A stretch of 53,909 nt of DNA. It comes from Bradyrhizobium macuxiense. Its GTDB lineage: Bacteria > Pseudomonadota > Alphaproteobacteria > Rhizobiales > Xanthobacteraceae. The stretch lies in NCBI RefSeq assembly GCF_001542415.1, contig NZ_LNCU01000045.1, positions 1 through 53,909 on the forward strand. The letters are read 5' to 3'. A program made the translations under genes and the position numbers. Below the pieces are notes generated by a model, which was given only the letters and a program-made list of their open reading frames with translations, made no database searches and was not told the origin of the DNA. How positions within the stretch are numbered: the first letter of the stretch is position 1; the number at the start of each line of letters is the position of its first letter. Of this stretch, positions 24,690 to 32,206 are shown piece by piece.

Positions 24690-25181
24690 ATGCAGCAGGA
24701 AGCACAAGCGCAAAGCATCGCCGCGGCGGCGACGCACGCAGCCAATCCGGTATCGACGGCGCGGATCGCGATGCATCCGATCCATCCGATGCTGGTGCCG
24801 TTTCCAATCGCGTGCTTCACGGGTGCGCTCGTCACCGATATTGCCTACTGGAGCACGGCCGAGATGATGTGGGCCGACTTCTCAGCGTGGCTGCTGTTCG
24901 TCGGTCTGATCATGGGAGCGCTCGCGGCGATCGCGGGGCTGATCGACTTCCTGAGCAATCGCCTGATCCGCCGGCTGACGTATGCTTGGTACCACATGGC
25001 GGGCAATGTCGTGGTGCTGCTGCTCGCGCTGTTCAATGCCTTCGTTCACAGTCGCGACGCCTGGACCTCGGTGGTACCTGCCGGGGTGGTGCTATCGGCA
25101 TTGACGGTTCTCGTCATGCTGTTCACGGGCTGGCTCGGCTGGGCCATGGTCTATCGCCATCGGGTCGGAGTGATGGACTGA
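24690..25181 (+). CDS. DUF2231 membrane protein
   Basis: Encodes 163 residues; GGAGGA lies just upstream. Four transmembrane helices: 37-57, 66-85, 100-120 and 132-152. The family signature HPIHPMLVPFPIACF is at 29-43 and WYHMAGN at 99-105 supplies another histidine. DUF2231 proteins are uncharacterised but are often next to secreted dehydrogenases or haem proteins. The stop overlaps the start of the following lipoprotein gene (TGATG), so the two are coupled; a membrane partner or electron acceptor of that protein is a reasonable guess. Confidence 0.85.
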   Translation: MQQEAQAQSIAAAATHAANPVSTARIAMHPIHPMLVPFPIACFTGALVTDIAYWSTAEMMWADFSAWLLFVGLIMGALAAIAGLIDFLSNRLIRRLTYAWYHMAGNVVVLLLALFNAFVHSRDAWTSVVPAGVVLSALTVLVMLFTGWLGWAMVYRHRVGVMD

Positions 25182-26521
25182 TGTGCAACACACCGAGGAA
25201 TACGAGCTACATCGGACTCGCGGCTACATTGACTGCGGCACTCTGCCTCGCGGGTTGCAACGAGACGGCACCTGATCCGAAGACCCAAATCGGCGCTCAT
25301 CCGGATCTGCCCGCGCTGCAGCAATACCTGCTGCCGCCGATGCACATCGCGCCCGTGGTCGGGTGGAAGCAGGGGGAGAAGCCGAAGGTCCCCGACACCC
25401 TGCAAATCAACGCTCTCGCTACAGGTCTACAGCATCCGCGGTCACTCTACGTCCTGCCAAACGGCGACATTCTCGTCGTCGAATCCAAGGCGCCGGGGAC
25501 AGAGCCGATCAAGCGCCCCAAGGACTTCATCATGAAGTGGGTGGAGTCTTGGGCGACCTCAGGTGGCGACACCGGCGCAAGCAATCGGATCACCTTGTTG
25601 CGCGGTTCAAACGGCGACGGCAAGGCTGACGTACAAAGCGTTTTCCTGGATCATCTCAATTCGCCGTTCGGCGTCGCATTGGTCGGCAACGATCTTTACG
25701 TCGCGAACACAGATGCGATCGTTCGGTATCCTTACCACGAGGGTGAAACCAAGATCACCGAGCCGGGACAAACGCTGACACCGCTGCCCGGTGGGCCGAT
25801 CGATCATCACTGGACCAAGAGTCTGGTTGCGAGCCCCGATGGCGCATCGCTGTATGTCGGCGTTGGCTCCAACAGCAACATCACAGAAAACGGAATCGAG
25901 GCTGAGAAGAACCGGGCAGCGATCCTCGAAGTCGATCGCGCAACTGGCCGCTTTCGGGTTTTTGCGAGCGGCCTGCGCAACCCGAATGGCCTGACGTTCG
26001 AGCCGCAAAGCCACGCCCTCTGGGCTGTGATTAACGAGCGCGACGAAATCGGCCCGAACCTCGTGCCCGATTATCTGACATCGGTGAAGGATGGCGGCTT
26101 CTACGGCTGGCCCTACAGTTATTTTGGTCAGAACGTCGATCCGCGGGTGCAACCGCAGCGGCCGGACCTGGTCGCGAAGGCGATCGTTCCGGATTACGCG
26201 TTGAGTTCGCATGTCGCGCCGTTGGGGCTTGCGTTCTACAGCGGCAGCAGTCTGCCGGCGTCCTATCGCGGCGGCGCATTTGTCGGCGAGCACGGGAGCT
26301 GGAACCGTCCGCAGCTCAACGGCTACAAGGTCGTCTTTGTGCCGTTCGCCGATGGCCATCCGAGCGGACCGGCGCAAGACGTGGTGACCGGATTCCTGAA
26401 CGAGAACGAGAAGTCTCGCGGTCGACCCGTGGGACTGGCGATCGACAAGTCCGGCGCACTGCTGATCGCCGACGACGTCGGTAACACCGTGTGGCGCGTT
26501 TCTGCGTCAGGTCGGTCTTAA
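25181..26521 (+). CDS. Sorbosone dehydrogenase/PQQ-sugar dehydrogenase-like lipoprotein
   Basis: Encodes 446 residues. The signal peptide ends in the lipobox LAGC (Cys near 24), so the protein is lipid-anchored and periplasmic. The rest is a beta-propeller of the soluble glucose/sorbosone dehydrogenase superfamily: LATGLQHPRSLYVLPNGDILV, LNSPFGVALVGNDLYVAN, KSLVASPDGASLYVGVGS, ASGLRNPNGLTFEP, FVGEHGSWNRP and GRPVGLAIDKSGALLIADD. Such proteins oxidise sugars or aldoses with PQQ; whether it binds PQQ cannot be judged here and no PQQ biosynthesis genes are near. It is coupled to the DUF2231 gene and shares its EcfG-like promoter. Confidence 0.88.
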   Translation: MCNTPRNTSYIGLAATLTAALCLAGCNETAPDPKTQIGAHPDLPALQQYLLPPMHIAPVVGWKQGEKPKVPDTLQINALATGLQHPRSLYVLPNGDILVVESKAPGTEPIKRPKDFIMKWVESWATSGGDTGASNRITLLRGSNGDGKADVQSVFLDHLNSPFGVALVGNDLYVANTDAIVRYPYHEGETKITEPGQTLTPLPGGPIDHHWTKSLVASPDGASLYVGVGSNSNITENGIEAEKNRAAILEVDRATGRFRVFASGLRNPNGLTFEPQSHALWAVINERDEIGPNLVPDYLTSVKDGGFYGWPYSYFGQNVDPRVQPQRPDLVAKAIVPDYALSSHVAPLGLAFYSGSSLPASYRGGAFVGEHGSWNRPQLNGYKVVFVPFADGHPSGPAQDVVTGFLNENEKSRGRPVGLAIDKSGALLIADDVGNTVWRVSASGRS

Positions 26522-26834
26522 CGACGTACGTCTCGATGGGAATACCCGCCGTAGGGACGCGGCTGATAGGCACACGTGCTCGAGCTCGCTATCGCCAGGC
26601 TGTGCATGACTGGCCTCATTTTCGGAGTGCTGCGGTACCACTTCCGTGACAGGCGGGCGGTACAAACTGGCGATGAGATCGTTCGTGAAGGGAAGATACA
26701 AGAGGGACGAGGCGTGACGGGGCACGGATACGAATCCGGCCAGCAGCCTCCCGCCCCGGGGGCAGGGGCGGGAATAAGCGGTTCCTGGTATGCAGTCCTT
26801 GCGGAGTGCTTCTTCGGACCTTGCTCGTGAACGC
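26522..26834. other. Intergenic, no supported feature
   Basis: These 313 bases between converging genes contain no credible gene; a CCCGCCCCGGGGGCAGGGGCGGG-like palindromic run near 26750-26770 could form a hairpin between the two convergent transcripts. Confidence 0.35.
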
Positions 26835-27266
26835 CTAAAGTTGCGCGTGCTGGGCGATTGGCCGGGAGACGCGGCTGAGCGCCTTGCCCGTGCCGTTGTT
26901 AGGCTGCGCCTGTGCGATGTCACCGAGTGCAATGATACCGACGAGGCGCTTGTCACGGCTAAGGACGGGTAGGCGGCGGACCTGGATTTCACCCATGTTC
27001 TGCGCAATGTCTCCGACCTCTTGGTCCTCAAAGCAGTACTTCACTTCGGCGGTCATGATATCGCCGACGCGGGTGTCCGGACCGCGGCCCATGCCGACAC
27101 CGCGCACTGCGATGTCCCGATCCGTGATCATTCCCACCAGGCGGTCGTTGTCGGTCACAGGCAGTAGTCCGACGGCGAGCGCTCCCATTGCTTCCGCCGC
27201 CTCGCGGAGCGTACTGTCGGGGGTGCACAGTTGAACGTCTCGTGTCATCGCTTCGTAAACCTTCAT
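26835..27266 (-). CDS. CBS-domain pair protein
   Basis: Encodes 143 residues from ATG 27266 (MKVYEAMTRDVQLC) with GAGGAC six bases upstream; the longer frame to 27383 runs through the promoter. Two CBS motifs form one Bateman module: STLREAAEAMGALAVGLLPV with GMITDRDIAVRG, and QEVGDIAQNM with RRLPVLSRDKRLVGIIALGDIA. Stand-alone CBS proteins bind adenine nucleotides and sense energy state; several are known members of general stress regulons. A perfect GGAAC-N16-CGTT site is 35 bases upstream. Confidence 0.92.
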   Translation of the reverse strand: MKVYEAMTRDVQLCTPDSTLREAAEAMGALAVGLLPVTDNDRLVGMITDRDIAVRGVGMGRGPDTRVGDIMTAEVKYCFEDQEVGDIAQNMGEIQVRRLPVLSRDKRLVGIIALGDIAQAQPNNGTGKALSRVSRPIAQHAQL

Positions 27267-27300
27267 GATTGTCCTCTCATGGCTGGTCGCAAGACCGCCT

Positions 27301-27325
27301 AACGACGCGCGCGGATCGGCGTTCC
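27301..27325 (-). promoter_or_regulatory. EcfG-type promoter (GGAAC-N16-CGTT)
   Basis: The plus strand reads AACG at 27301-27304 and GTTCC at 27321-27325. The -10 element is 35 bases before the CBS-protein start. Confidence 0.7.
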
Positions 27326-27372
27326 TAACTTCGTTCTTCAATCGTGGTCCGGAACGTTGGCCCATTGCCGGC

Positions 27373-28080
27373 TTATCTGCCATTCAGCGTTGTCAGTTCG
27401 AAGGACTTCACGACATAATGCGTCTCGATCAAGCGCAGGAGATCGGTCGGAGGTTGAGCGTATTCGGGCTGGCGCCACGACACTTCGAAGACGTAATCTG
27501 CGTTGGCCGAGCTGCCGTCGTGCAGAAATTCCTGGAAGTGAGCGCGATAGTGCAGCGGTTCGATCAATTTCGGTATCGCCTCGATCGCGCCGGCGTCGGT
27601 GCCGCCATGGACCGTCAGGGTGGCGTGGTGGAGACGAGGAATTCTGACGTCGACTATCTTGAGGATCGAGAGTGTGACGACCCCTAGGATCGTTCCGACG
27701 GAGCCAAGGACAAGCTGACCGCCGCCGAGACACAGGCCGATCACCGTTATCAGCCAAAGCGTCGCCGCAGTTGTGACGCCGGTGACAAGGTCACCTTTCT
27801 TGAGGATAGTACCGCCGCCGATAAACCCTACGCCCGTCAAGATACCGAGCGGAAGCCGCATCAGATCCATCTGGACGAAGGAGGACGAAGCCTTTCCTTC
27901 GACGCTCAGCAGGAGATTGGCCTGAATCATCGATAGCGAGGCCGCGAGCCCAACGAGGATGGTCGTCCTGAGACCCGCAGCATGCCCTCGCGCGCCACGA
28001 TCAAAACCAATGATTGCGCCGGCGAGTACGGTCAGTGCGAGGCGGATCGCGATATCGGGCCAGGTTGGATGAAGCGGCAT
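27373..28080 (-). CDS. MgtC/SapB family membrane protein
   Basis: Encodes 235 residues. The N-terminal half has about five transmembrane helices with the family phrases GAIIGFDRGARGHAAGLRT, PLGILTGVGFIGGGTILKKG and TTAATLWLI. The soluble C-terminal part (from about 150) is ACT-like. MgtC proteins promote survival under magnesium limitation and acid, partly by inhibiting the F1F0 ATPase. The gene follows a small gene at 28123-28368 after 42 bases and is probably transcribed from the EcfG-like site at 28405. Confidence 0.9.
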   Translation of the reverse strand: MPLHPTWPDIAIRLALTVLAGAIIGFDRGARGHAAGLRTTILVGLAASLSMIQANLLLSVEGKASSSFVQMDLMRLPLGILTGVGFIGGGTILKKGDLVTGVTTAATLWLITVIGLCLGGGQLVLGSVGTILGVVTLSILKIVDVRIPRLHHATLTVHGGTDAGAIEAIPKLIEPLHYRAHFQEFLHDGSSANADYVFEVSWRQPEYAQPPTDLLRLIETHYVVKSFELTTLNGR

Positions 28081-28122
28081 GTTCCGCTCCGTTGGTCATG
28101 ATGCTGCAGTGGCCTTCCTGCG

Positions 28123-28368
28123 TCAGGAGACCCGCGACAATTCGACGGTCCTTGCAGCTCGATAGCGTCGATACGCCGCAATCGCGCGGTTTGCGAGCAA
28201 GAGCTTGTTTCGCTGCCCCTGCGCGATCATGAAGCCGATATTGTTGACGAGAAACTGGCATGTCTCGTGAACGTCGTCGGATTCACCGCTGCGCTCGAGA
28301 AAGTCGATGGCAATGCTGACTGACTCATCGAGCAGAAGCGGCGGTGCGTTGTTGAACCAGACTGACAT
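28123..28368 (-). CDS. Small helical conserved protein
   Basis: Encodes 81 residues. Pattern: DESVSIAIDFLERSGESDD, ETCQFLVNNIGFMIAQGQRN, KLLLANRAIAAYRRYR. This matches, from memory, short rhizobial proteins with the ending RNRLLLANRAI and an internal FL...I...GxRN. Soluble and helical; function unknown. It is first in the operon with the MgtC-like gene and has a GGAAC-N16-GGTT site 37 bases upstream, so stress induction is likely. Confidence 0.7.
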   Translation of the reverse strand: MSVWFNNAPPLLLDESVSIAIDFLERSGESDDVHETCQFLVNNIGFMIAQGQRNKLLLANRAIAAYRRYRAARTVELSRVS

Positions 28369-28404
28369 GGCCGCGCCTTCTGGAGTCCTAACCCTGCATC
28401 AGCA

Positions 28405-28429
28405 AACCGGCCCGGATAGCGACGGTTCC
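28405..28429 (-). promoter_or_regulatory. EcfG-type promoter (GGAAC-N16-GGTT)
   Basis: AACC at 28405-28408 and GTTCC at 28425-28429 on the plus strand. The distance to the start at 28368 (37 bases) equals that of the stronger sites. Confidence 0.55.
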
Positions 28430-28531
28430 TATTTTGCTCGGCGGCGGGGCTCGATCCAGAGCACAACGCCGCGTCCCTCGGGATGAACGGAACAAGCGTC
28501 ATTCCTAGATGTCGGATATCCGCATCACATT

Positions 28532-28557
28532 GGAACTGCGAACCCGCTCGCACCGTT
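28532..28557 (+). promoter_or_regulatory. EcfG-type promoter (GGAAC-N17-CGTT)
   Basis: GGAAC at 28532-28536 and CGTT at 28554-28557, 17 bases apart and 37 bases before the PPC/DUF296 gene. Together with the minus-strand site at 28405 it forms a divergent promoter pair. Confidence 0.65.
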
Positions 28558-28593
28558 GCCGGACATGACAGTGGCTCAGCAGCGGAGTATTCG

Positions 28594-29028
28594 ATGAGAT
28601 CGAAGTCAATCAACGACGGCCTGGAGCGAACGTTCGTCCTGATCCTTGATCAAGGCGAGGAAGCACTCAAATCCATCTCCGATTTCGCTGATCGCGAAAA
28701 GATCAGTGCCGCCTCCGTGGCCGCAATCGGCGCCTTCTCGAGGGCAAAGGTCGGCTGGTTTGACCTCGAAGCCAAGAAATACAAGCCCATCGAAGTGGGT
28801 GAGCAATGCGAGGTGCTGAGCCTGATCGGTGACGTGGCACAAGGCGACGACGGCAAAGCGAGCCTTCATCTCCATGCGGTGCTCGGCCTGCAAGATGGCT
28901 CGCTCCGTGGCGGCCACTTTCTGTCCGGCTCGGTCCAGCCCACGCTCGAGGTGACGATTACGGAGACGGTGGTGAACCTTCGCCGGAGAAAGCGGCCTGA
29001 TCTGGGAATTGCTCTGATCGATGTCTAG
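28594..29028 (+). CDS. PPC/DUF296 domain protein
   Basis: Encodes 144 residues from ATG 28594 with GGAG seven bases upstream. The whole chain is one PPC (PCC, DUF296) domain: TFVLILDQGEEALKSISDFA, AIGAFSRAKVGWFDLEAKKY, then the histidine motif LHLHAVLG and GGHFLSGSVQPT. In plants the domain pairs with AT-hooks; bacterial stand-alone members form trimers and may bind metal through these histidines. The cellular role is unclear. A divergent pair of EcfG-like promoters lies upstream, and the GH15 gene follows after 159 bases. Confidence 0.9.
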   Translation: MRSKSINDGLERTFVLILDQGEEALKSISDFADREKISAASVAAIGAFSRAKVGWFDLEAKKYKPIEVGEQCEVLSLIGDVAQGDDGKASLHLHAVLGLQDGSLRGGHFLSGSVQPTLEVTITETVVNLRRRKRPDLGIALIDV

Positions 29029-29187
29029 CGTTGCGGCGAGGTGCCGAGGTCACGGGCTGCCGAAGCGGCCATCGCGAGCTTCCAAACGTGATGCCGATTG
29101 GCATGAGTTGCGCCCCGCCACTGGTAGTCACAGTGACAGCCAGTCGTGGCGGTGCGAGGGCGAACGTGCTCGCCCACGGATACGGCA

Positions 29188-30993
29188 ATGGCGCGAATAG
29201 AAGACTACGCACTGATTGGCGATTGCGAAACCGGGGCTCTGGTCGGGTGGGATGGCTCCATTGACTGGCTTTGCCTGCCTCGCTTCGACTCGCAGAGCTG
29301 TTTTTCGAAGTTGCTCGGCGACGAGCGGAATGGCCATTGGCTACTAGCTTCCAAGGGCATCGGCTCGGTGAAGCGCCGGTATCTCCCAGAGACTCTTGTT
29401 CTGGAAACGGTGGTCTCCGTGGCGAGCGGGACAGCCAGGATCGTGGATTTCATGCCGCCCAAGGAAAGCAACTCAATCATAGTCAGAATCGTCGAAGGCA
29501 TCGACGGGCATGTCGAGATGAACACAGAACTCATGGTGCGGTTTGACGACGGAGTGACCGTCCCCTGGGTCAATCGCCTCGATGAGAGCTCATTCGGTTT
29601 GGTCGCAGGCCCGCATATGTTGCTGTTGTACAGCGAAACGCTGCTGTCGGAGCAGGATACCAAAATCGCCGCTTCATTTTCGGTCAGTGCCGGGCGGCGC
29701 ATCCGGTTCGTCCTGTCGTACCAGGCCTCATGGCTGGCGGCCCCGCCACATGCCCCGGACGCGGATGCTCTCCTTAGCTCGACCGAACAGTTCTGGCGGG
29801 ATTGGTCCGGGCGTTGCCGCGAAACCGGACCCTTTTGCGACGCCGTCAAGCGTTCGCTCATCACCTTGAAGGCACTGATATTTGAGCCGACCGGCGGCAT
29901 CGTCGCAGCAGCTACGACGTCGCTTCCGGAGCAGATCGGGGGCACGCGAAATTGGGATTATCGATACTGCTGGATCCGTGACGCGACCCTGACGCTGTTG
30001 GCACTGATGGGATCGGGTTACTACGATGAAGCCAAGGCCTGGCGGGATTGGCTGGTCCGCGCAGTCGCAGGCAGCCCAGCGCAATTGCAGATCATGTACG
30101 GGGTCTCGGGCGAGCGGCGGTTGACCGAATGGAAAGTGCCGTGGTTGGCGGGATACGAGGGCTCGCGGCCAGTTCGTATTGGAAATGCCGCACACAAACA
30201 GTTGCAGCTCGACGTCTACGGCGAGCTAATGGATGCGCTTTATCAATCGCGATGTGATGGACTCGCCGAAAACGGAAGAGCCTGGGCCATCGAGCGTGTG
30301 TTGCTCGACCATCTCGCAAAGATCTGGACCGAGCCGGATCATGGAATTTGGGAGCTTCGGGGAGAACCGCGACAGTTCACATACTCGAAGCTCATGGCCT
30401 GGGTCGCGTTCGACCGTGGCATCAAGAGCGCGTCGGAGTTCGGAATGAAGGGCGAGGTAGGTGAATGGAAGGAGCTGCGCCAGATCATTCATCGCGACGT
30501 CTGTCGTAATGGATACAATGCCGATCAGAAATCGTTCGTCCAGACCTATGGCGGGACCGAGCTCGACGCCTGCCTGCTCCGTATGCCGGTAGTTGGCTTT
30601 CTTCCGCCCGATGATCCCCGGGTGCAGTCGACGATTTCGGCAATCGAGCAAAACCTGCTCGTCGACGGACTGGTCAGGCGTTGCGGTTCTGCCCCATCGA
30701 AGCACGGGCTTTCGAGCGGAGAGGGGGTCTTTCTAGCTTGCAGCTTCTGGCTCGCGGATGCCTATCATATGGCAGGTCGCAACGCGGAAGCTTTTGCTCT
30801 GCTCGAGAAGCTCCTCGGTTTGCGCAATGATATCGGTCTTCTCTCGGAGGAATATGCGCCTGAGCCTGGCCGGCTGGTTGGAAACTTCCCCCAGGCGTTT
30901 TCCCACGTCGCTTTGGTGAACACGGTGCACCGTCTCACGCAGCGCAAGCGGCCTCGCACGGAGCGCGAGACCGGAAATCACTCCGCAGCCTGA
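29188..30993 (+). CDS. Glycoside hydrolase family 15 protein (glucoamylase/trehalase-like)
   Basis: Encodes 601 residues from ATG 29188 (MARIEDYALIGDCETGALV). The N-terminal beta-sandwich (to about 220) is followed by the (alpha/alpha)6 barrel with RNWDYRYCWIRDATLTL. The general acid region reads GIWELRGEPRQFTYSKLMAW and the base region LLSEEYAPEPGRLVGNFPQAFSH, both as expected for active GH15 enzymes. No signal peptide, so it is cytoplasmic and would act on internal alpha-glucans or, as for some actinobacterial members, trehalose. It lies in a run of stress-type genes, consistent with compatible-solute or glycogen turnover. Confidence 0.92.
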   Translation: MARIEDYALIGDCETGALVGWDGSIDWLCLPRFDSQSCFSKLLGDERNGHWLLASKGIGSVKRRYLPETLVLETVVSVASGTARIVDFMPPKESNSIIVRIVEGIDGHVEMNTELMVRFDDGVTVPWVNRLDESSFGLVAGPHMLLLYSETLLSEQDTKIAASFSVSAGRRIRFVLSYQASWLAAPPHAPDADALLSSTEQFWRDWSGRCRETGPFCDAVKRSLITLKALIFEPTGGIVAAATTSLPEQIGGTRNWDYRYCWIRDATLTLLALMGSGYYDEAKAWRDWLVRAVAGSPAQLQIMYGVSGERRLTEWKVPWLAGYEGSRPVRIGNAAHKQLQLDVYGELMDALYQSRCDGLAENGRAWAIERVLLDHLAKIWTEPDHGIWELRGEPRQFTYSKLMAWVAFDRGIKSASEFGMKGEVGEWKELRQIIHRDVCRNGYNADQKSFVQTYGGTELDACLLRMPVVGFLPPDDPRVQSTISAIEQNLLVDGLVRRCGSAPSKHGLSSGEGVFLACSFWLADAYHMAGRNAEAFALLEKLLGLRNDIGLLSEEYAPEPGRLVGNFPQAFSHVALVNTVHRLTQRKRPRTERETGNHSAA

Positions 30994-31043
30994 CGGTCCG
31001 AGCGGGCCTCTTTGCGGTCGCGCCTCCAGGGATCAACTTCCTA

Positions 31044-31069
31044 GGAACAACGGGCACTGTCGGAGGGTT
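31044..31069 (+). promoter_or_regulatory. Possible EcfG-type promoter (GGAAC-N17-GGTT)
   Basis: GGAAC at 31044-31048 and GGTT at 31066-31069, 78 bases before the SDR start at 31147. It is the weakest of the set because both spacing and -10 differ from the commonest form. Confidence 0.45.
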
Positions 31070-31146
31070 GGCGATTGTCGGGCACGGGCACCCGCAGGGG
31101 CGCCGTGTCCTTCTACAGCCTTCATAGCCATTTGCCGGTGGGTCGA

Positions 31147-32160
31147 ATGAAACATGCTGCCCGTACCGTCATCGTGACCGGCGCTTCTGCCGGTATTGGC
31201 CGCGCGATCGCGGATCGTTTCGCTCAGGCGGGCGATCGCGTCGGTTTAATCGCGCGAGATGAAGTTGCGTTGGAAGCCGTCCAACGGGAACTATTGGCAT
31301 CCGGCGCCAAGGCGGTGGAGTGGGAAGCGGTCGACGTGTCCGATGCTGCGGCTGTATTTGCCGCTGTCGATCGCCTTGAACGGCGGCTCGGGTTTATCGA
31401 TATCTGGATCAACGATGCCATGGAAACCGTGTTCTCGACGGTCGCGGACATCGATCCGGCGGAATTCCGGCGCGTTACCGAAGTCACTTATCTCGGGTTT
31501 GTGTATGGCACTATGGCCGCGCTGAAATCCATGCGGCCGCGCCGGCGAGGTCGCATTATTCAGATCGGCTCGGCATTGGCATATCGCGGCATTCCCCTGC
31601 AGGCCGCCTATTGCGGCGCCAAGCACGCGATGCGCGGTTTCACCAACTCACTCCGCGCGGAGCTCCTTCACGAAAGATCACCCGTGACGGTCAGCGTCGT
31701 CGAGTTGCCGGCGGTCAATACGCCACAATTTGACTGGGCACGCGCTCACATGCCGCGCGGGCCGCGTCCGATGGGCGTGCCCGTTGAGCCGGAAGTCGTG
31801 GCCGATGCGGTGTTTCGTGTGGCCGAAGGATCGTCGCGCGAATACTGGCTTGGCCTGCAAACGATACTTACGATCCTCGGCAATAGCGTAGTTCCTGCGT
31901 ATCTCGACCGCTACTTTGCTCGCAAGGCCGTGGCTGGTCAGCAAACCAGCACCCCGCTCCCCGCGGGCCGCGAGGACAATCTGGATCACCCGGTCACCGC
32001 TTTGCACCGGACCAGAGGCTCATTCAGCGTTGGATCGTCCCTCCATGCGCTACTGGTTGAAGGGGAATTGGCGCGTGCGGCCTGCGTTGGCGCCGGCGCG
32101 GCGATATTCTTCGCGGCAGGAGCTGCCGCCGCCGGACGTTGGCGTCGGACGCCAAGGTAA
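31147..32160 (+). CDS. Short-chain dehydrogenase/reductase with C-terminal extension
   Basis: Encodes 337 residues from ATG 31147 (MKHAARTVIVTGASAGIGRA). The Rossmann motif TGASAGIG is at 11-18 and the catalytic YCGAK follows a Ser in IQIGSALAYRG. After the usual 250-residue domain there is an extension with membrane-like Ala-rich end (CVGAGAAIFFAAGAAAAG), typical of the DltE-like or SDR-b group of rhizobial proteins that carry a C-terminal hydrophobic tail. The substrate is unknown. It converges with the GMC operon; only 46 bases, with AGCTGGCAG repeats, separate the stops. Confidence 0.88.
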   Translation: MKHAARTVIVTGASAGIGRAIADRFAQAGDRVGLIARDEVALEAVQRELLASGAKAVEWEAVDVSDAAAVFAAVDRLERRLGFIDIWINDAMETVFSTVADIDPAEFRRVTEVTYLGFVYGTMAALKSMRPRRRGRIIQIGSALAYRGIPLQAAYCGAKHAMRGFTNSLRAELLHERSPVTVSVVELPAVNTPQFDWARAHMPRGPRPMGVPVEPEVVADAVFRVAEGSSREYWLGLQTILTILGNSVVPAYLDRYFARKAVAGQQTSTPLPAGREDNLDHPVTALHRTRGSFSVGSSLHALLVEGELARAACVGAGAAIFFAAGAAAAGRWRRTPR

Positions 32161-32206
32161 TCGCGGTACGAAGCTGGCAGCCAAAGAAGCTGGCAGACAA
32201 AAGCTG

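Noticed and set aside
32161..32206. AGCTGGCAG repeats as a terminator between convergent genes
   Set aside because: The repeats are mostly direct and the possible stem is short and mismatched, so no terminator was called.
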